From: Ridgeia piscesae
Lineage: Eukaryota; Annelida; Polychaeta; Sabellida; Siboglinidae
Direction: 5' to 3'
DNA length: 64,000 nt
Assembly: GCA_025642075.2 (NCBI GenBank)
Contig: JAODUO010000128.1
Location: 248,501-312,500 of the forward strand
A program made the translations under genes and the position numbers. Under the pieces are notes generated by a model. The model saw only the letters and a list, made by a program, of their open reading frames with translations. It did no database searches and was not told the DNA's origin. This document shows positions 1 to 10,262 of this stretch, piece after piece (the first letter of the stretch is position 1; every line of letters starts with the position of its first letter).

Positions 1-760
1 TAGTAAATAGCGTTTGTTGATGGCCATTATAGAAAATAACCGCCATTTATAGTCGCCATCTTGAAAAAAGACCGATACGAATGTCCGATAGGATCAAAAG
101 TAGCATATTTAAAATAGCAGCACGAAAAATCTTAACTATAAAGACAATGTTTTCTCTCTAGGTGGTTTAGTTCTCAAGATGTGAAGAAGTTTGGTTTTGA
201 AAGGCGCCATCTTAACAAATGGCGGATATTAGTATTGGAAAAGGTCATATGTAACATATTTGAAATCGTTACTTTGAAAAAGTTACATTTTGACAAAAAT
301 ATGGCGGTTCTGACTGAAGCATTGTAAATGTGTATAAAAAAATCGTTTTAGCGGACGTCATTTTTATAAAAAAAATGGCGGATATGAAGGTCGGCAAAGG
401 ACAAATACAAAATATTTTAATACAGTGGATTCGGCGGTCTAGTTACCTACATTTTGACCGTAACATCTTTAAAAATGACGGATGTTAATGTTGGAGAAGG
501 TCAAATGTAATACATGTGAAATGGCTGACCCCGAACATCTAGGTTTCAATACCAAAATGACTGATTTACTTGACGGAGTTACTAAGATATGAGAAAATAG
601 GTTTACGGCGGCCATCTTAGAAAATGGCCGCCAATGCCTTTCCGGGCGAAATTAGAGATGGCCCTATATCCAAATATTTTTGTATTTATGTGTTCTACGT
701 TTGTGCCAAATTTCACACTTTTATCATAAAACGCACAATTCATTCACATATCGGCTGGAC
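1..760. repeat. Degenerate repeat block rich in ATGGCGG/GCCATCTT motifs
   Basis: No gene is visible. The block contains related segments near 221, 377 and 477, each reading like ATGGCGGAT followed by a purine-rich GGnnAAGGtCAAAT stretch, and GCCATCTT motifs in both orientations (near 56, 206, 611). Spacing is irregular (about 100-156 bases), so this is a decayed tandem array. The AAnATGGCGG core matches the known YY1 site consensus, but whether it is bound is not shown by the sequence. Confidence 0.4.
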
Positions 761-1131
761 TAAGTGCGTATTTTTAAATAATTCAGTGACACAATTTAGG
801 TATTTTATGCGATCTCCCGGTAGCGGTACCTAGTGAATGACGTTATAACTACAAGAATAAATGTTTAGGGTACCTGGTAAGTGCCAAAACTGCAAAGTAC
901 CAGAGAAGATATATTTAATAATTTTTCCGTTAAATTACAGATTTCATATTCTATGCCAAGTACGGTTGGACTTTATTAATGTAAGCATATTTTGTGTGCT
1001 TTTCAGGGTGACGAGATGTGACATCACACATGATATGTGCCAAACAAGCACCTTCAATTCGACGCAGGGTTTCCTTCAATTCAGTCACTTTGAGATGACG
1101 GTGCAGGAGACTGTGTAAAACAACCAACATA
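760..1131 (+). other. 5' non-coding exon and first intron of THAP copy A
   Basis: A donor (CCTG|GTAAGT, GT at 877-878) and an acceptor (TTTTCAG ending at 1006) bracket a 130-base candidate intron just upstream of the THAP start at 1132. The same arrangement, with a perfect AG|GTAAGT donor, is found before the second THAP gene (8116-8328). A third copy of only the upstream segment lies at 40.94-41.10 kb. Conservation of both splice signals between copies supports a real non-coding first exon. Transcription itself is inferred. Confidence 0.5.
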
Positions 1132-2330
1132 ATGGTTTATTGTGTGGCCTTTGGTTGTAATGCTAGCTCAGCCAAAGGTGGAGGAATACACCTTTTTTCA
1201 AGTTCCCCAGAGATCCAATTTTATTGAAGAAATGGCTCACCAAAACGAAGCGAACTGACTTCAAGCCGACGAAATACAGCCAGCTTTGCTCTGCTCATTT
1301 TGCGAAATGTTGCTTCACTCGAGACCCTGATATAATGGCAGCCCTTGGGTATCCTGGTGCGAGAATATCTTTGGAAAGCAGTGCTGTTCCAACAGTATTC
1401 CAAGCAGTAGAACCGCATTGAAGCCATCAATCCACAAAAGACAGGCATCGCCAGACGCAGGATCGTCAGTTGCTTTGTCCAAGTTGAAGGCGAGCAGGTC
1501 TCGCAAGCGTAGTGCCAGTGCCTCAGTCGCAAGTGATGGCTCTGTGTATACACCCATCACTCCCTCAGTGCAGTCGTCTTCCTCGAGGTCCCAGATTCCC
1601 TCTGCGAATACTGAATTAATGAGGTCTGCTTACAGAAAGCGACAACGAATCAAGGTACTTCTTGCATGTTATGGCTATGATTAACATTACCTACAAGATT
1701 GTTTCCTTTTTATTACGATTGCATATTGAATGTGGTGTAATGTATTGACATTTGAAAGTATTACCATTACATTTGGATCTATCCAGAATGTTATGCAGGA
1801 TACCAGTTTTGCCAGTGACACATTTTGTTGGTGGATACATGTTATGTGATATACATAAAAGTCAGTTGAGATGTGTTTTGTGACCTGATATAACTATAAC
1901 CACACGTGTGACACCCATTTTCAAGGCATAACTACCAATGTCTAGGGTTTTTGAAGACCTTTTTATGCTCATTATGTTTATACCCACTCACCACAAATGT
2001 GCACCTTTGTCTTTCAGTTATTTGCAGACAAATTTGCAGCAGCTCAAGAGAATCCACCATTGACCAAGATGGGGTCTTCGGGGGACACAGCAACTGAACC
2101 CGAGAGCTCTCCTGTGAGTTCCTGTGATGCAGAGGATTCAACATGTAAATCGGTGATGGCTCCCACACCGAAGATCCACAAATAACACAGATTGACATCA
2201 GGCCATTATCTGGCACGAGAACACTGCAAGGAGTATGTGCATCAGCACAGGTTGCTGAGCAGGCAATACCTGCAGTGAGGTCGGTGCAGTTTGAGTGTCC
2301 GAGTTTTGTGTTCAAGTTTTCAAAGAGTTT
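1132..2330 (+). pseudogene. THAP-domain protein, copy A, frameshifted
   Basis: This is a decayed gene for a THAP-type C2CH zinc-finger DNA-binding protein. The start at 1132 gives the first two zinc cysteines (MVYCVAFGC). A one-base deletion near 1192, relative to the copy at 8452, breaks the frame. The remainder of the domain follows at 1224-1419 with the CSAHF motif (C-x2-H) and the terminal AVPTVF signature. A second one-base loss near 1410 moves the frame to 1418-1654. Exon 1 ends at AAG|GTACTT (donor 1655), and a good acceptor (TCTTTCAG, 2017) restarts in phase at LFADKFAAAQ. A third one-base deletion near 2177 stops the frame at 2185. The exon 1 to exon 2 splice signals survive here although the frame does not. 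The nearest relative is copy B at 8.45 kb. THAP proteins are related to P-element transposase DNA-binding domains, so a transposon origin is possible. Confidence 0.8.
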
Positions 2331-2634
2331 TTGAGTTTTAAAGCTAACTATGTGTCATTGTGATAACGTGATCGTTTTATTTCCTAACTAATAAATCTTA
2401 CCATGTCAGCTGTTTAAGGAGCAAATTGAGGACACATTATTTTGGTGTAGCCTACAACTAACTTATAGTTATACATTTTACGTTATTGTTTGGTTTTAAT
2501 CTTGTTAACTAATTAATAAGATTATGCCAGATGTTAGTGCTTAAGTTACTCATTTTTATTAGTTATTTAATATTATTTTTAAATGTGTTTATTATTAATT
2601 AAATAATATATTTTGTCTATTATTTGCCGCTTAT
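2331..2634. other. AT-rich intergenic spacer
   Basis: No coding or structured feature is visible. The equivalent spacer after THAP copy B (9,650-10,000) is recognisably similar (TAATTAAATAATATATT stretches), consistent with duplication of the whole cassette. Confidence 0.5.
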
Positions 2635-2905
2635 TGGTGTATCCTACATGTCTCTAACAAACATGAGGACGGTGTTCAATGCAACCTACTAATGTATCCT
2701 ACAACTATCTAACTTAAGTTATGGAAAGTGATTAATGTCACTTACTGAGGTATCCTACAAGTCTCTAACTAACATAAGGAAATTGTTCAATGTCATTTCC
2801 CAAGGTGTCCTATAAGTCTCAAACAAACACAGGGAAAATGTTCAATGTTACCCACTGAGGTATGCTACATGTCTCTAAACAACACAAGGAAAGTGTTCAA
2901 ATAAT
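2635..2905. repeat. 55-bp minisatellite, short array (about 5 copies)
   Basis: Units of 55 bases recur, each with TGTATCCTACA, GTCTCTAAC and a GTTCAATG segment. About five diverged copies lie between THAP-A and ZNF-A. The same unit forms the much larger array at 11.93-13.49 kb in the paralogous position. Confidence 0.85.
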
Positions 2906-3111
2906 CTTTTATTTCCATTTAAATTCAGGAACAAAATACCTGGTGTGGATTTTGTAGTGACTTCATTTTGTAGAATGAGCATAGCGCTATAGTGAAACAT
3001 CACTTTGTTTGTATTATCTAATTCAGACATAACAGTTTGAGACACAAAGTACACTGTACTTTATATAAATTGTTATTTCGATATACGCATACTATTGTGT
3101 TTTAATTTCAG
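2906..3111 (+). other. Intron segment before ZNF-A coding exon
   Basis: The segment aligns with 13,495-13,700 upstream of ZNF-B and ends in the same acceptor (TTTTAATTTCAG, AG at 3110-3111). The conserved acceptor shows that the ZNF coding exon is preceded by an intron. The upstream exon is not identified. Confidence 0.55.
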
Positions 3112-3133
3112 TTGTTGGACACACACCGCTGTG

Positions 3134-4184
3134 ATACCAGAGATCAAACAGTACAAACATGTAACATATCTTGGGGTAATGTACCAATATTTCCCGATGG
3201 CTTCTCCCGACACTAACAGCAACGTGAAATATGTCAAGTCAGACTGAGAATGATCAAGACGTCGAGGTGAAGTCAGAGACGGTCGAGTCTGACGCTGGTA
3301 GCAGTGGAGAGACGAGACGTTGGGTGGTGTGTGAGGGCGGCGTACTGAATGAAGTCAAAGTAGAGCCGACTGACTGGAACCCAGACACACTTGAGACATC
3401 AATGTGCAACGGGAATATTGATCAAGAAGAACTTTGTAATAAGACTAATGATGAGGTTGATGATCAGCTAAACAATGTCTGGCCGTATGTCTGTGATACA
3501 TATGGAAAGTCATTCAAACAGGCACGGTACATTCCGACCCATGAAAAGGTTCACACAAGTGTGAAGCCATACACATGTGTGACATGTGGAAAGTCATTCA
3601 AACAATCTGGCCAACTCGCAGGATATGAAAGGATTCATACAAATTCTAAACCATACGCTTGTGTTACATGTGGAAAGTCATTTAGATGTAAATCTTACCT
3701 TAACATTCATGCAAGAATCGATACACATGTAAAGCCATACACTTGCATTTCATGTGGAATGTCATTCAAACGATCTGAAGGCCTTACTTCCCATGAAATG
3801 ACTCATACAAATGTCAAGCCATATACTTATGTTACATTTGGAAAGTCGTTCAAACGATCTGATGAACTTACTGTCCATGAAAGGATTCATACAAAGGAGA
3901 AGCCGTATGCTTGTGGGGCACGTGGAAAGTCATTCAAACGATCTGGTTACCTTACTATCAATGAAAGGAGTCATACAAATATGAAGGTATTCACTTGTGT
4001 TACATGTGGAAAGTCTTTCAGACGATTTGGTGACCTCGCTATCCATGAAAGGACCCACACAAACTCGAAACCATACACTTGTGTTATGTGTGGAAAGTCA
4101 TTCAAACAAACTTCTGCCCTTACTGCGCATGAAAGGCTTCACAGAAATGTCAATATACATGTGCTTCACGTTAAACGTCGTTGA
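3134..4184 (+). pseudogene. C2H2 zinc-finger protein ZNF-A, decaying
   Basis: This is a member of the local C2H2 family. The position equivalent to the ZNF-B start codon is ATA (3134-3136). A deletion then joins KYVKS directly to the TES-like segment and shifts frame, so the open frame can only begin at the internal ATG at 3231 (317 residues). The N-terminal module (RRWVVCEGG, VKVEPTD, NIDQEELCN) is kept. Eight finger units follow, but the ligands are broken in five: unit 1 has CDTYG for CxxC, unit 2 has GYERIH (first His lost), unit 3 ends HARID (second His lost), unit 5 reads YVTFG (both Cys lost), and unit 6 has CGARG plus an Asn for the first His. Units 4, 7 and 8 are intact. The array then runs out of frame (RNVNIHVLHVKRR). 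An open frame with missing ligands suggests loss of selection while nonsense changes are still few. Some function of the N-terminal module alone cannot be excluded. Confidence 0.75.
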
Positions 4185-5200
4185 AACTGTTAGGTCAACT
4201 TACGTCACCCTGCGTGCGCTGTCCGCCGTTAATTGCCATGTGATATCTCGGAAACCGTTCAGGATCTATTTTCCTAATTCCACTATGCACGAGAAACACA
4301 TATTTGATTGCACGTTTCTAAAGACCGCCTATGACCCTACAGATCCTCAAATAGTTGTCTATTTTATCAAAAACGTAAGCACTGAACCTTTTCCTTAACT
4401 GTGCATCTTAGGGTAGTGTCGCTATACACAAGACATGTTTATGTGATTGATATTGTCCAAGGGGATCTCAGTGTCAGTCTGGACTATAACACCTGATGGT
4501 CACATCCGAGGGTCGAGTAATAGTTGCTGGTCACGAGGTGGCAGTCTAATACAGAACATCGAGTAAGAGTCAAATATATTTCTCAGTGGTTCACATGACA
4601 GATAAATCATTCTTTCGCTTAACGTGTCACCAGATCTTTTGGATTAGTTGATCTTGCGAGTTGCGTAATAAAGAAACCAACTTGCTTCCTGGATTTAGTT
4701 GTAATTATATGTTTGTGTGTGTGTGTGTGTGTGTGTGTTGGTGTGGTGGTGGGGTGGTGGGTGGGGGTGGATAATTATAGACGTACGCCACGGCCATTAA
4801 AAAGCGCAGAGATTGATGCAGTAAAAAACGTTTGTGATACAATTAAAGTTCTTGCGTTCTTGTCAAACTGGTTATAGATCTTGGGATGTGTAATACAGAA
4901 ATGTCCGTCGACAGTAAATCAATTAAGAAACATGTCCATCGTTATACTAAGGACATTTTCTGAGTAGCTTTGTCTTAATGTATTGCACTATAACCGACAC
5001 TCCATCTGCTATGTTTTTGATTAAGTGCACTTTACGGCGATACTGCGACGATGTTAATGTAACCAAATGCACCTGCAAACGTGTTGCAAAAATGTATACG
5101 GGGAGATGTATCAAATAACTATAATTTGTCATGTTAGTGATTCAGTGAGGCATTAAACGATCCCACCTGCATGGCTATAGCTTAAGCAATTAAATCGTTA
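4185..5200 (+). other. 3' flank of ZNF-A, shared with ZNF-B flank
   Basis: There is no gene. Segments at 4,190-4,480 (CCGTTAATTGCCATGTGATATCTCGGAAACC region) and 4,900-4,980 align with 15,950-16,200 and 16,620-16,690 downstream of ZNF-B, showing that the duplicated cassette extends beyond the ZNF. A (GT)n run with a following G-rich stretch lies at 4,711-4,770. Confidence 0.55.
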
Positions 5201-5258
5201 TGTCGCTTTTGTTCTATCCCGCATCTCTACCACTTTCCAACTTTCGAACTCTTCCAGT

Positions 5259-5347
5259 GACTCACTCACTTATTCACTCACTCACTCACTCACTCACTCA
5301 CTCACTCACTCACTCACTCATTCTCTCTCTCTATATATATATATATA
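5259..5347. repeat. (ACTC)n, (CT)n and (TA)n compound microsatellite
   Basis: About 15 CACT units run into CT and then TA dinucleotides. Another (TA)n tract lies at 5,526-5,578. Between them a weak inverted pair of GTGAATGAG/CTCATTCTC-type segments is visible. Confidence 0.9.
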
Positions 5348-5518
5348 TGCTTATATAATATACATAGAGAGTGAATGAGCGAGACATGGACTATCTATGC
5401 CAGAGAAGGAGAGAAGACTCAACATGTTCCACCTGAGAAGTATTCGCCGCCGTACTTAGTCACTTACTCATTCTCTATGTTTTTATAAACACACAGAGAG
5501 AATGAAAATGTGAGTGAC

Positions 5519-5525
<7 letters not shown>

Positions 5526-5578
<53 letters not shown>
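5526..5578. repeat. (TA)n microsatellite
   Basis: An uninterrupted TA dinucleotide run of about 26 repeats. Confidence 0.95.
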
Positions 5579-5580
<2 letters not shown>

Positions 5581-5850
5581 CTGATTTATCATATTAAACT
5601 ACACTATTACATTTGCTGTTAAAGTAGAGTTTTATGGTTTCTCTCTAATCATAAAAGTCTGACATTCCTTGAAAGTGAACGAGTTATTATTGTCATATTT
5701 AAAATCAGGTACTTAACAGTAATGTGGGACAGAACACTGAATGGAACAACACAGGCCCAGTTAGTGATATATTGTCAAACTAAAAGGATAAATAGTGCCA
5801 GTAGCCCCCGGGCCTGGGTGGGGGCTACTGGGAGGTGAGGGTAGGCTCTT

Positions 5851-6196
5851 ATGTAGAATTCGGACTCACCTCAATTTTGATATTATAACTGTATATTTGC
5901 CAACATTTGATACTTGATTTTCTTAATTCAATTATTTAGCATTATCTAACGCAATTTTTTTATAAACGGTTATTCCATGTGCACGGCGCAGTAACACATG
6001 CACCGCTGCGCTTGCGACTGGCACAAATCGGGGCGCTATTTGGGTCTCAAAATGCAATATTTGTGAAACGCAAAATATACATGCCATCAGAATGCTAATT
6101 GGTCATGTTTAGGATTAGAATTAGTGTGAGGTATCTAATGTAGGCAAATAATATACAGTTATAATGGCACCATTGAGGTGGGTCCGAATTCTATAC
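5851..6196. mobile_element. Fold-back (MITE-like) element with about 66-bp inverted arms
   Basis: The left arm at 5,851-5,915 (GAATTCGGACTCACCTCAAT, then TATTATAACTGTATATTTGC) is the reverse complement of the right arm at 6,129-6,196. The interior of about 210 bases has no ORF. Non-coding DNA between long inverted arms is typical of MITEs or fold-back elements. I could not identify a target-site duplication with confidence. Confidence 0.65.
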
Positions 6197-6289
6197 AAGT
6201 GCCGGAGGATATGGCTAGTAAATTAACCAAATTATTTGATCTTTAGGACGCAGTTTATGGATTAGTCGCTACATGATCGGCGAGTGCTG

Positions 6290-6500
6290 TGGGTAATAAA
6301 AACGTAATTTACAGCACCAGTTCGAACACAAAAATATCATTATTATAACGATGCACATTCAGCTAGATTTATTTGTTACAGACTAACAGATGGCAACATG
6401 TAAAATGTTATGTTCCGTACCAACATAATGTTGATCAAGATGTGTTCGTCCAAAACAATTGTACACAATGCACTATTAGCTCTGATATTAGTTTTCTGTG
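6290..6500 (-). repeat. Dispersed repeat family D, copy 1 (inverted)
   Basis: Read on the - strand it contains GGTACGGAACATAAC and AGCTGAATGTGCATCGTTATAA, which match copies at 7.44-7.80, 33.29-33.62, 40.29-40.60 and 55.68-55.99 kb. No coding potential is recognised. Confidence 0.6.
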
Positions 6501-6544
6501 CTCGGCTTAGCCGCGCTTAACCGACTGTCGGTCGGCTGCGTAAC

Positions 6545-6556
6545 TATATATATATA

Positions 6557-6624
<68 letters not shown>
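6545..6624. repeat. (TA)n microsatellite
   Basis: About 40 TA repeats with a single phase break near 6,563. Confidence 0.95.
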
Positions 6625-6628
<4 letters not shown>

Positions 6629-7429
6629 TGTCATTGTTGAAGTGAAATAGTAATACTAAGAATACTTACTGTGTTGGTGAAAATAAAACAAACAACAAAT
6701 CCAAGAATTGTTATTTCGCCTTTCAAACATTGTATATGCTAACTTGTAGTACTGTATAAATTTTTATATACACGAAATAGAATATATATAATATATTATA
6801 TATATATATATAATTTTGTGGTAATACAATGTATATACTATATGTATAGCATGTTAAAAAATAATACCACTAGAAGCGACAATATCCATATTTTTACCTT
6901 ACCAAAAATTGTAAGGTAAAAGTTTTTACTTTAAAAACCTGCAAATAAAATATAATAACAGTATTGGCAAATTAAACTCATAAATCAGTCTTTTCATTGA
7001 AATACCGTAGCACCACACATGAGAAGATAGTAAAATAACTAAATTTTGTAGGCACTTTACTTGGTCTTTTGTATTGACAAGAGCTTCAAAACCATGGAGT
7101 TTTTATACGTTATATGGAAATTCACAACATCTGTGATGGTACCACTTGCGACATCTGTCACAAGTCACCATGTCTCCAAACACTTCTGGAAAGCCACAAG
7201 GGCATAACAGCTCTATTGCAAATCTGTTATTGTCAATTTTGTTTCGTATTGTAGAGACACTTTTGGAAAAAGGAGTAACTTTTTTGATTTGACTTAGCGA
7301 ATACTCGTAGAGTTAATAAATAATTATTAGTAAGGCCTAACATTTTAATTAATTTTTTGGATTTTATAAATACAAGTAATACCATTCGGTATTACATTTA
7401 GAATTGTTAGTACAAAACAATAATAAAAG
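6625..7429. other. Intergenic, nothing recognised
   Basis: AT-rich unique-looking sequence with short TA tracts near 6,785-6,812. I see no ORF, splice signal pair or repeat worth naming. Confidence 0.5.
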
Positions 7430-7800
7430 TCTCCAACATTTACGATCGGACGCGCAAACAACAACAAAACTTGTAAACATGGAGCGTAACGACCGGTGGC
7501 ATCTTTGTGAATGTGGTCTGCCGTTTCCGCGCTGTCTGCTAATTGTGGCCCGCCTTTTAGTGTGCCCCGCCGAGGATGAGATAATTAGTGCTGCCATCTC
7601 ACGGATGCTAGGTAATCCAAGTTAGCAACACGCTAGTGCCTTGTAGTCTTTGCGGCGTCGCCCTACGCAACATTATATATGTACGGAACATAACAGTTGA
7701 CATATTGTGCTCTTTAACAAATTACTATAGCTAAATGTGCCTCGTTGTAATGAGTTTATAATTCGATTTTATTACTGATGTTGTGCTTGCCTTATTATCG
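7430..7800 (+). repeat. Dispersed repeat family D, copy 2
   Basis: It shares GTACGGAACATAACAGTT and the downstream TAGCTAAATGTG...CGTTGTAAT segment with the other D copies. It is oriented opposite to copy 1, 1 kb away. The 73-codon open frame across 7,404-7,625 has no recognisable domain and I do not call it a gene. Confidence 0.55.
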
Positions 7801-7989
7801 CCCAAATATTACTATCCTAGCCTATGGCTATGCCTATGGATATGGCTAAGTTCACTGATTATGTGGTATGAGTCTAGTAAAACAATCAGTACGACCATGT
7901 AATAATTTTTATTATGTTGTATCGGAAATAGTATTTCCACTGTGGCATCCATATGTGCATTATATAAACTAGAAACTGCGTATTTTAAA

Positions 7990-8451
7990 TAAAAGTGACA
8001 TAGTTTTGGTATTTTATGCGATCTTCCGAACAGTGTTTCGACGGCCGTTTTGACACTGAAGCGCTACCTAGTGAATGGTGTTATAACTATTAAAAATAAA
8101 TATTTATGGTACCAGGTAAGTGCCAAAACTCCAAAGTACCAGGGAAGATATATCAAATAAATATTCTGTTAAATTATTAATACCAGTTAAAAAAGAAATA
8201 AAATCACATATTAGTTGATTTCTAATTATGCTACATATTATATATTTACATGTTCACCAAAAAAAATGAATTTTAAATTACACATTTCATTGGACTTTTT
8301 TAATATAAGCATATTTTTGTGTCCTCAGGTTGCAAAGATGCGACATCAGACATGACACATGCCAACACAGCACCTTCAATTCAACACACAGTTTGCTTCA
8401 ATTCAGTCACTTTGAGGTGACAGTGCAGGTGACTGTGTAACAACCAACACA
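7990..8451 (+). other. 5' non-coding exon and first intron of THAP copy B
   Basis: A perfect donor (CCAG|GTAAGT, GT at 8116-8117) and a pyrimidine-rich acceptor (GTGTCCTCAG ending 8328) define a 213-base candidate intron. The coding start at 8452 lies 123 bases into the next exon. The segment 8,000-8,170 is repeated before THAP-A and again at 40.94-41.10 kb. Confidence 0.55.
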
Positions 8452-9642
8452 ATGGTTTATTGTGTGGCCTTCGGTTGTAATGCTAGCTCAGCCAAAGGTG
8501 GAGGAATACACCATTTTTTCAAGTTCCCCACAGATGCATTTTTATTGAAGAAATGGCTCGCCAAAATTAAACGAACTAACTTCAAGCTGACAAAACACAG
8601 CCGGCTTTGCTCTGCTCATTTTGAGAGATGTTGCTTCGCTCGTGACCCTGATATAATGGCAGCCCTTGGGTATCCTGGTGCGAGAATATCTTTGAGAAGC
8701 GGTGCAGTCCCAACAATATTCTCCACAGTGGATGCTGCATTGAAGCCATCAATCCACAAAAGACAGGTGTCGATAAAGGCAGGATTGACGGCTGCTTTGC
8801 CCAAGTTGAAGGCGAGCAGGTCTGGAAATCGTAGTGCCATTGCCTCAGTCGCAAACGATGGCTCTGTATGTGCACTCATCACTCCCTCAGCAAAATCATC
8901 TTCATTGAAATACCAGATTCCTTATGTGAGTGCTGAATTAACAAAGTCTGCTTATAGAAAGTGACAACAAATATAGTAATTCTACATGTATATACAGTTA
9001 TTTCTTCGATTACTATTATTAAAATGATCATACATCATTTCTTTTTTATTACGAATGCATGTTGAAGGTAGCGTAATATATTATCATTACACTATTTACT
9101 ATTACCATTATTACCATTACGTTTTGAATTGAATCTATTCAGGGCTTTGTGCTGGATACATTTATTGCCATTCATATTTGTTTCGATGAACACATGCATG
9201 TTAGCTGATGTACATACAAGCTAGTTGATATGTGGTTTATGACCTGAAATAAACTACAACCATGTGTCACAGTGCGTCACCAATTTTCAATGCATAACTA
9301 ACAATATCTATGATTTTTGAAGTCATTTTTATGCTCCCACTTTTGTAAGGGTCATTGCTATTTCAGTCAGTTGCTGACATACTGACAGCAGGTCAAGAGA
9401 ATCCACCACTGACCAAGATGGGCTCTTCAGGGGGCACAGCAACTGAACCTGACAGCTCTTGCGTGGATTCCTGTGATGCAGAGGATTCAACACCTGAAAC
9501 AGTGAAGGCCTCCACGCCGAAGAGCCACACAATGACACAGGTAGACATCAGGCCATCAACTGGGTCGAGTAGACTGCAAGTAGTCTGTACATCGGCGCAG
9601 GCTGCTGAGTTGGTGACACCTGCAGTGAGGTCAGTAGTTTGA
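8452..9642 (+). pseudogene. THAP-domain protein, copy B, splice donor lost
   Basis: This codes for a THAP C2CH zinc-finger DNA-binding protein. The open frame 8452-8964 (170 residues) holds a complete THAP domain: MVYCVAFGC (Cys4, Cys9), the conserved Pro in FKFP, the KKW tryptophan, CSAHF for the C-x2-H pair, and AVPTIF closing the domain at about residue 88. A Ser/Lys-rich tail follows. Compared with copy A, CGA has become TGA at 8962 and the donor AAG|GTACTT has become ATAG|TAATTC, so splicing to exon 2 is probably gone. Exon 2 still exists: acceptor CTATTTCAG ends at 9366, and the in-phase frame continues to 9642 (QENPPLTKM ... RSVV). A truncated protein with an intact DNA-binding domain could still be made. 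THAP-A kept the splice site but lost the frame, so the two copies are damaged in complementary ways. Confidence 0.8.
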
Positions 9643-9649
9643 AGGCTCA

Positions 9650-10102
9650 TCTGAAGAGTATTCAGGTTTTGTAGCTGACTAAGCGGCGTTGTGGTAACTT
9701 GATTGTTTTATTTTCTAACTAATACACTTATTATGTCAGCATTTTAAGAGCAAATTTAAGACTCACTATTTTGGTGTAGCCTATAACTAAAATTAATTGT
9801 AGTTAAACACTTGAGTATACTTTTAGTTTTACACCTGTTAGATTATTACTTAGACTATGTCAGATTAATTATTAAGATAACTTTTTTATTTATCTAATAC
9901 TATTATTTTTGCAATTATTTATTATTATTAATTAAATAATATATTAATTAAGTAATTATTTTTATTCTTTTACATAATATCAGAATACATGTATTATGTT
10001 GAATGTTTATATTAACTTCCATTGTGCATTTTCTTGTATTGTACAGCACCAAAGAATAGTATTGTTTAAATATTGTGCTGTATAAAGTTTAAACAAACTA
10101 AA
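9650..10102. other. AT-rich spacer
   Basis: No gene. Partly alignable with the spacer after THAP-A. Confidence 0.45.
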
Positions 10103-10111
10103 ATATATATA

Positions 10112-10171
<60 letters not shown>

Positions 10172-10202
10172 TATATATACATATGTATATATTTCTTATT
10201 AT

Positions 10203-10259
<57 letters not shown>
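10103..10259. repeat. (TA)n microsatellite cluster
   Basis: Almost continuous TA dinucleotides over about 155 bases with short TTCTTATTATTA interruptions near 10,190. Confidence 0.95.

Positions 10260-10262
<3 letters not shown>

Noticed and set aside
1221..1560. Antisense open frames over THAP-A (and 8,582-8,882 over THAP-B)
   Set aside because: They are shadows of the THAP exons, which carry the recognisable domain on the + strand.
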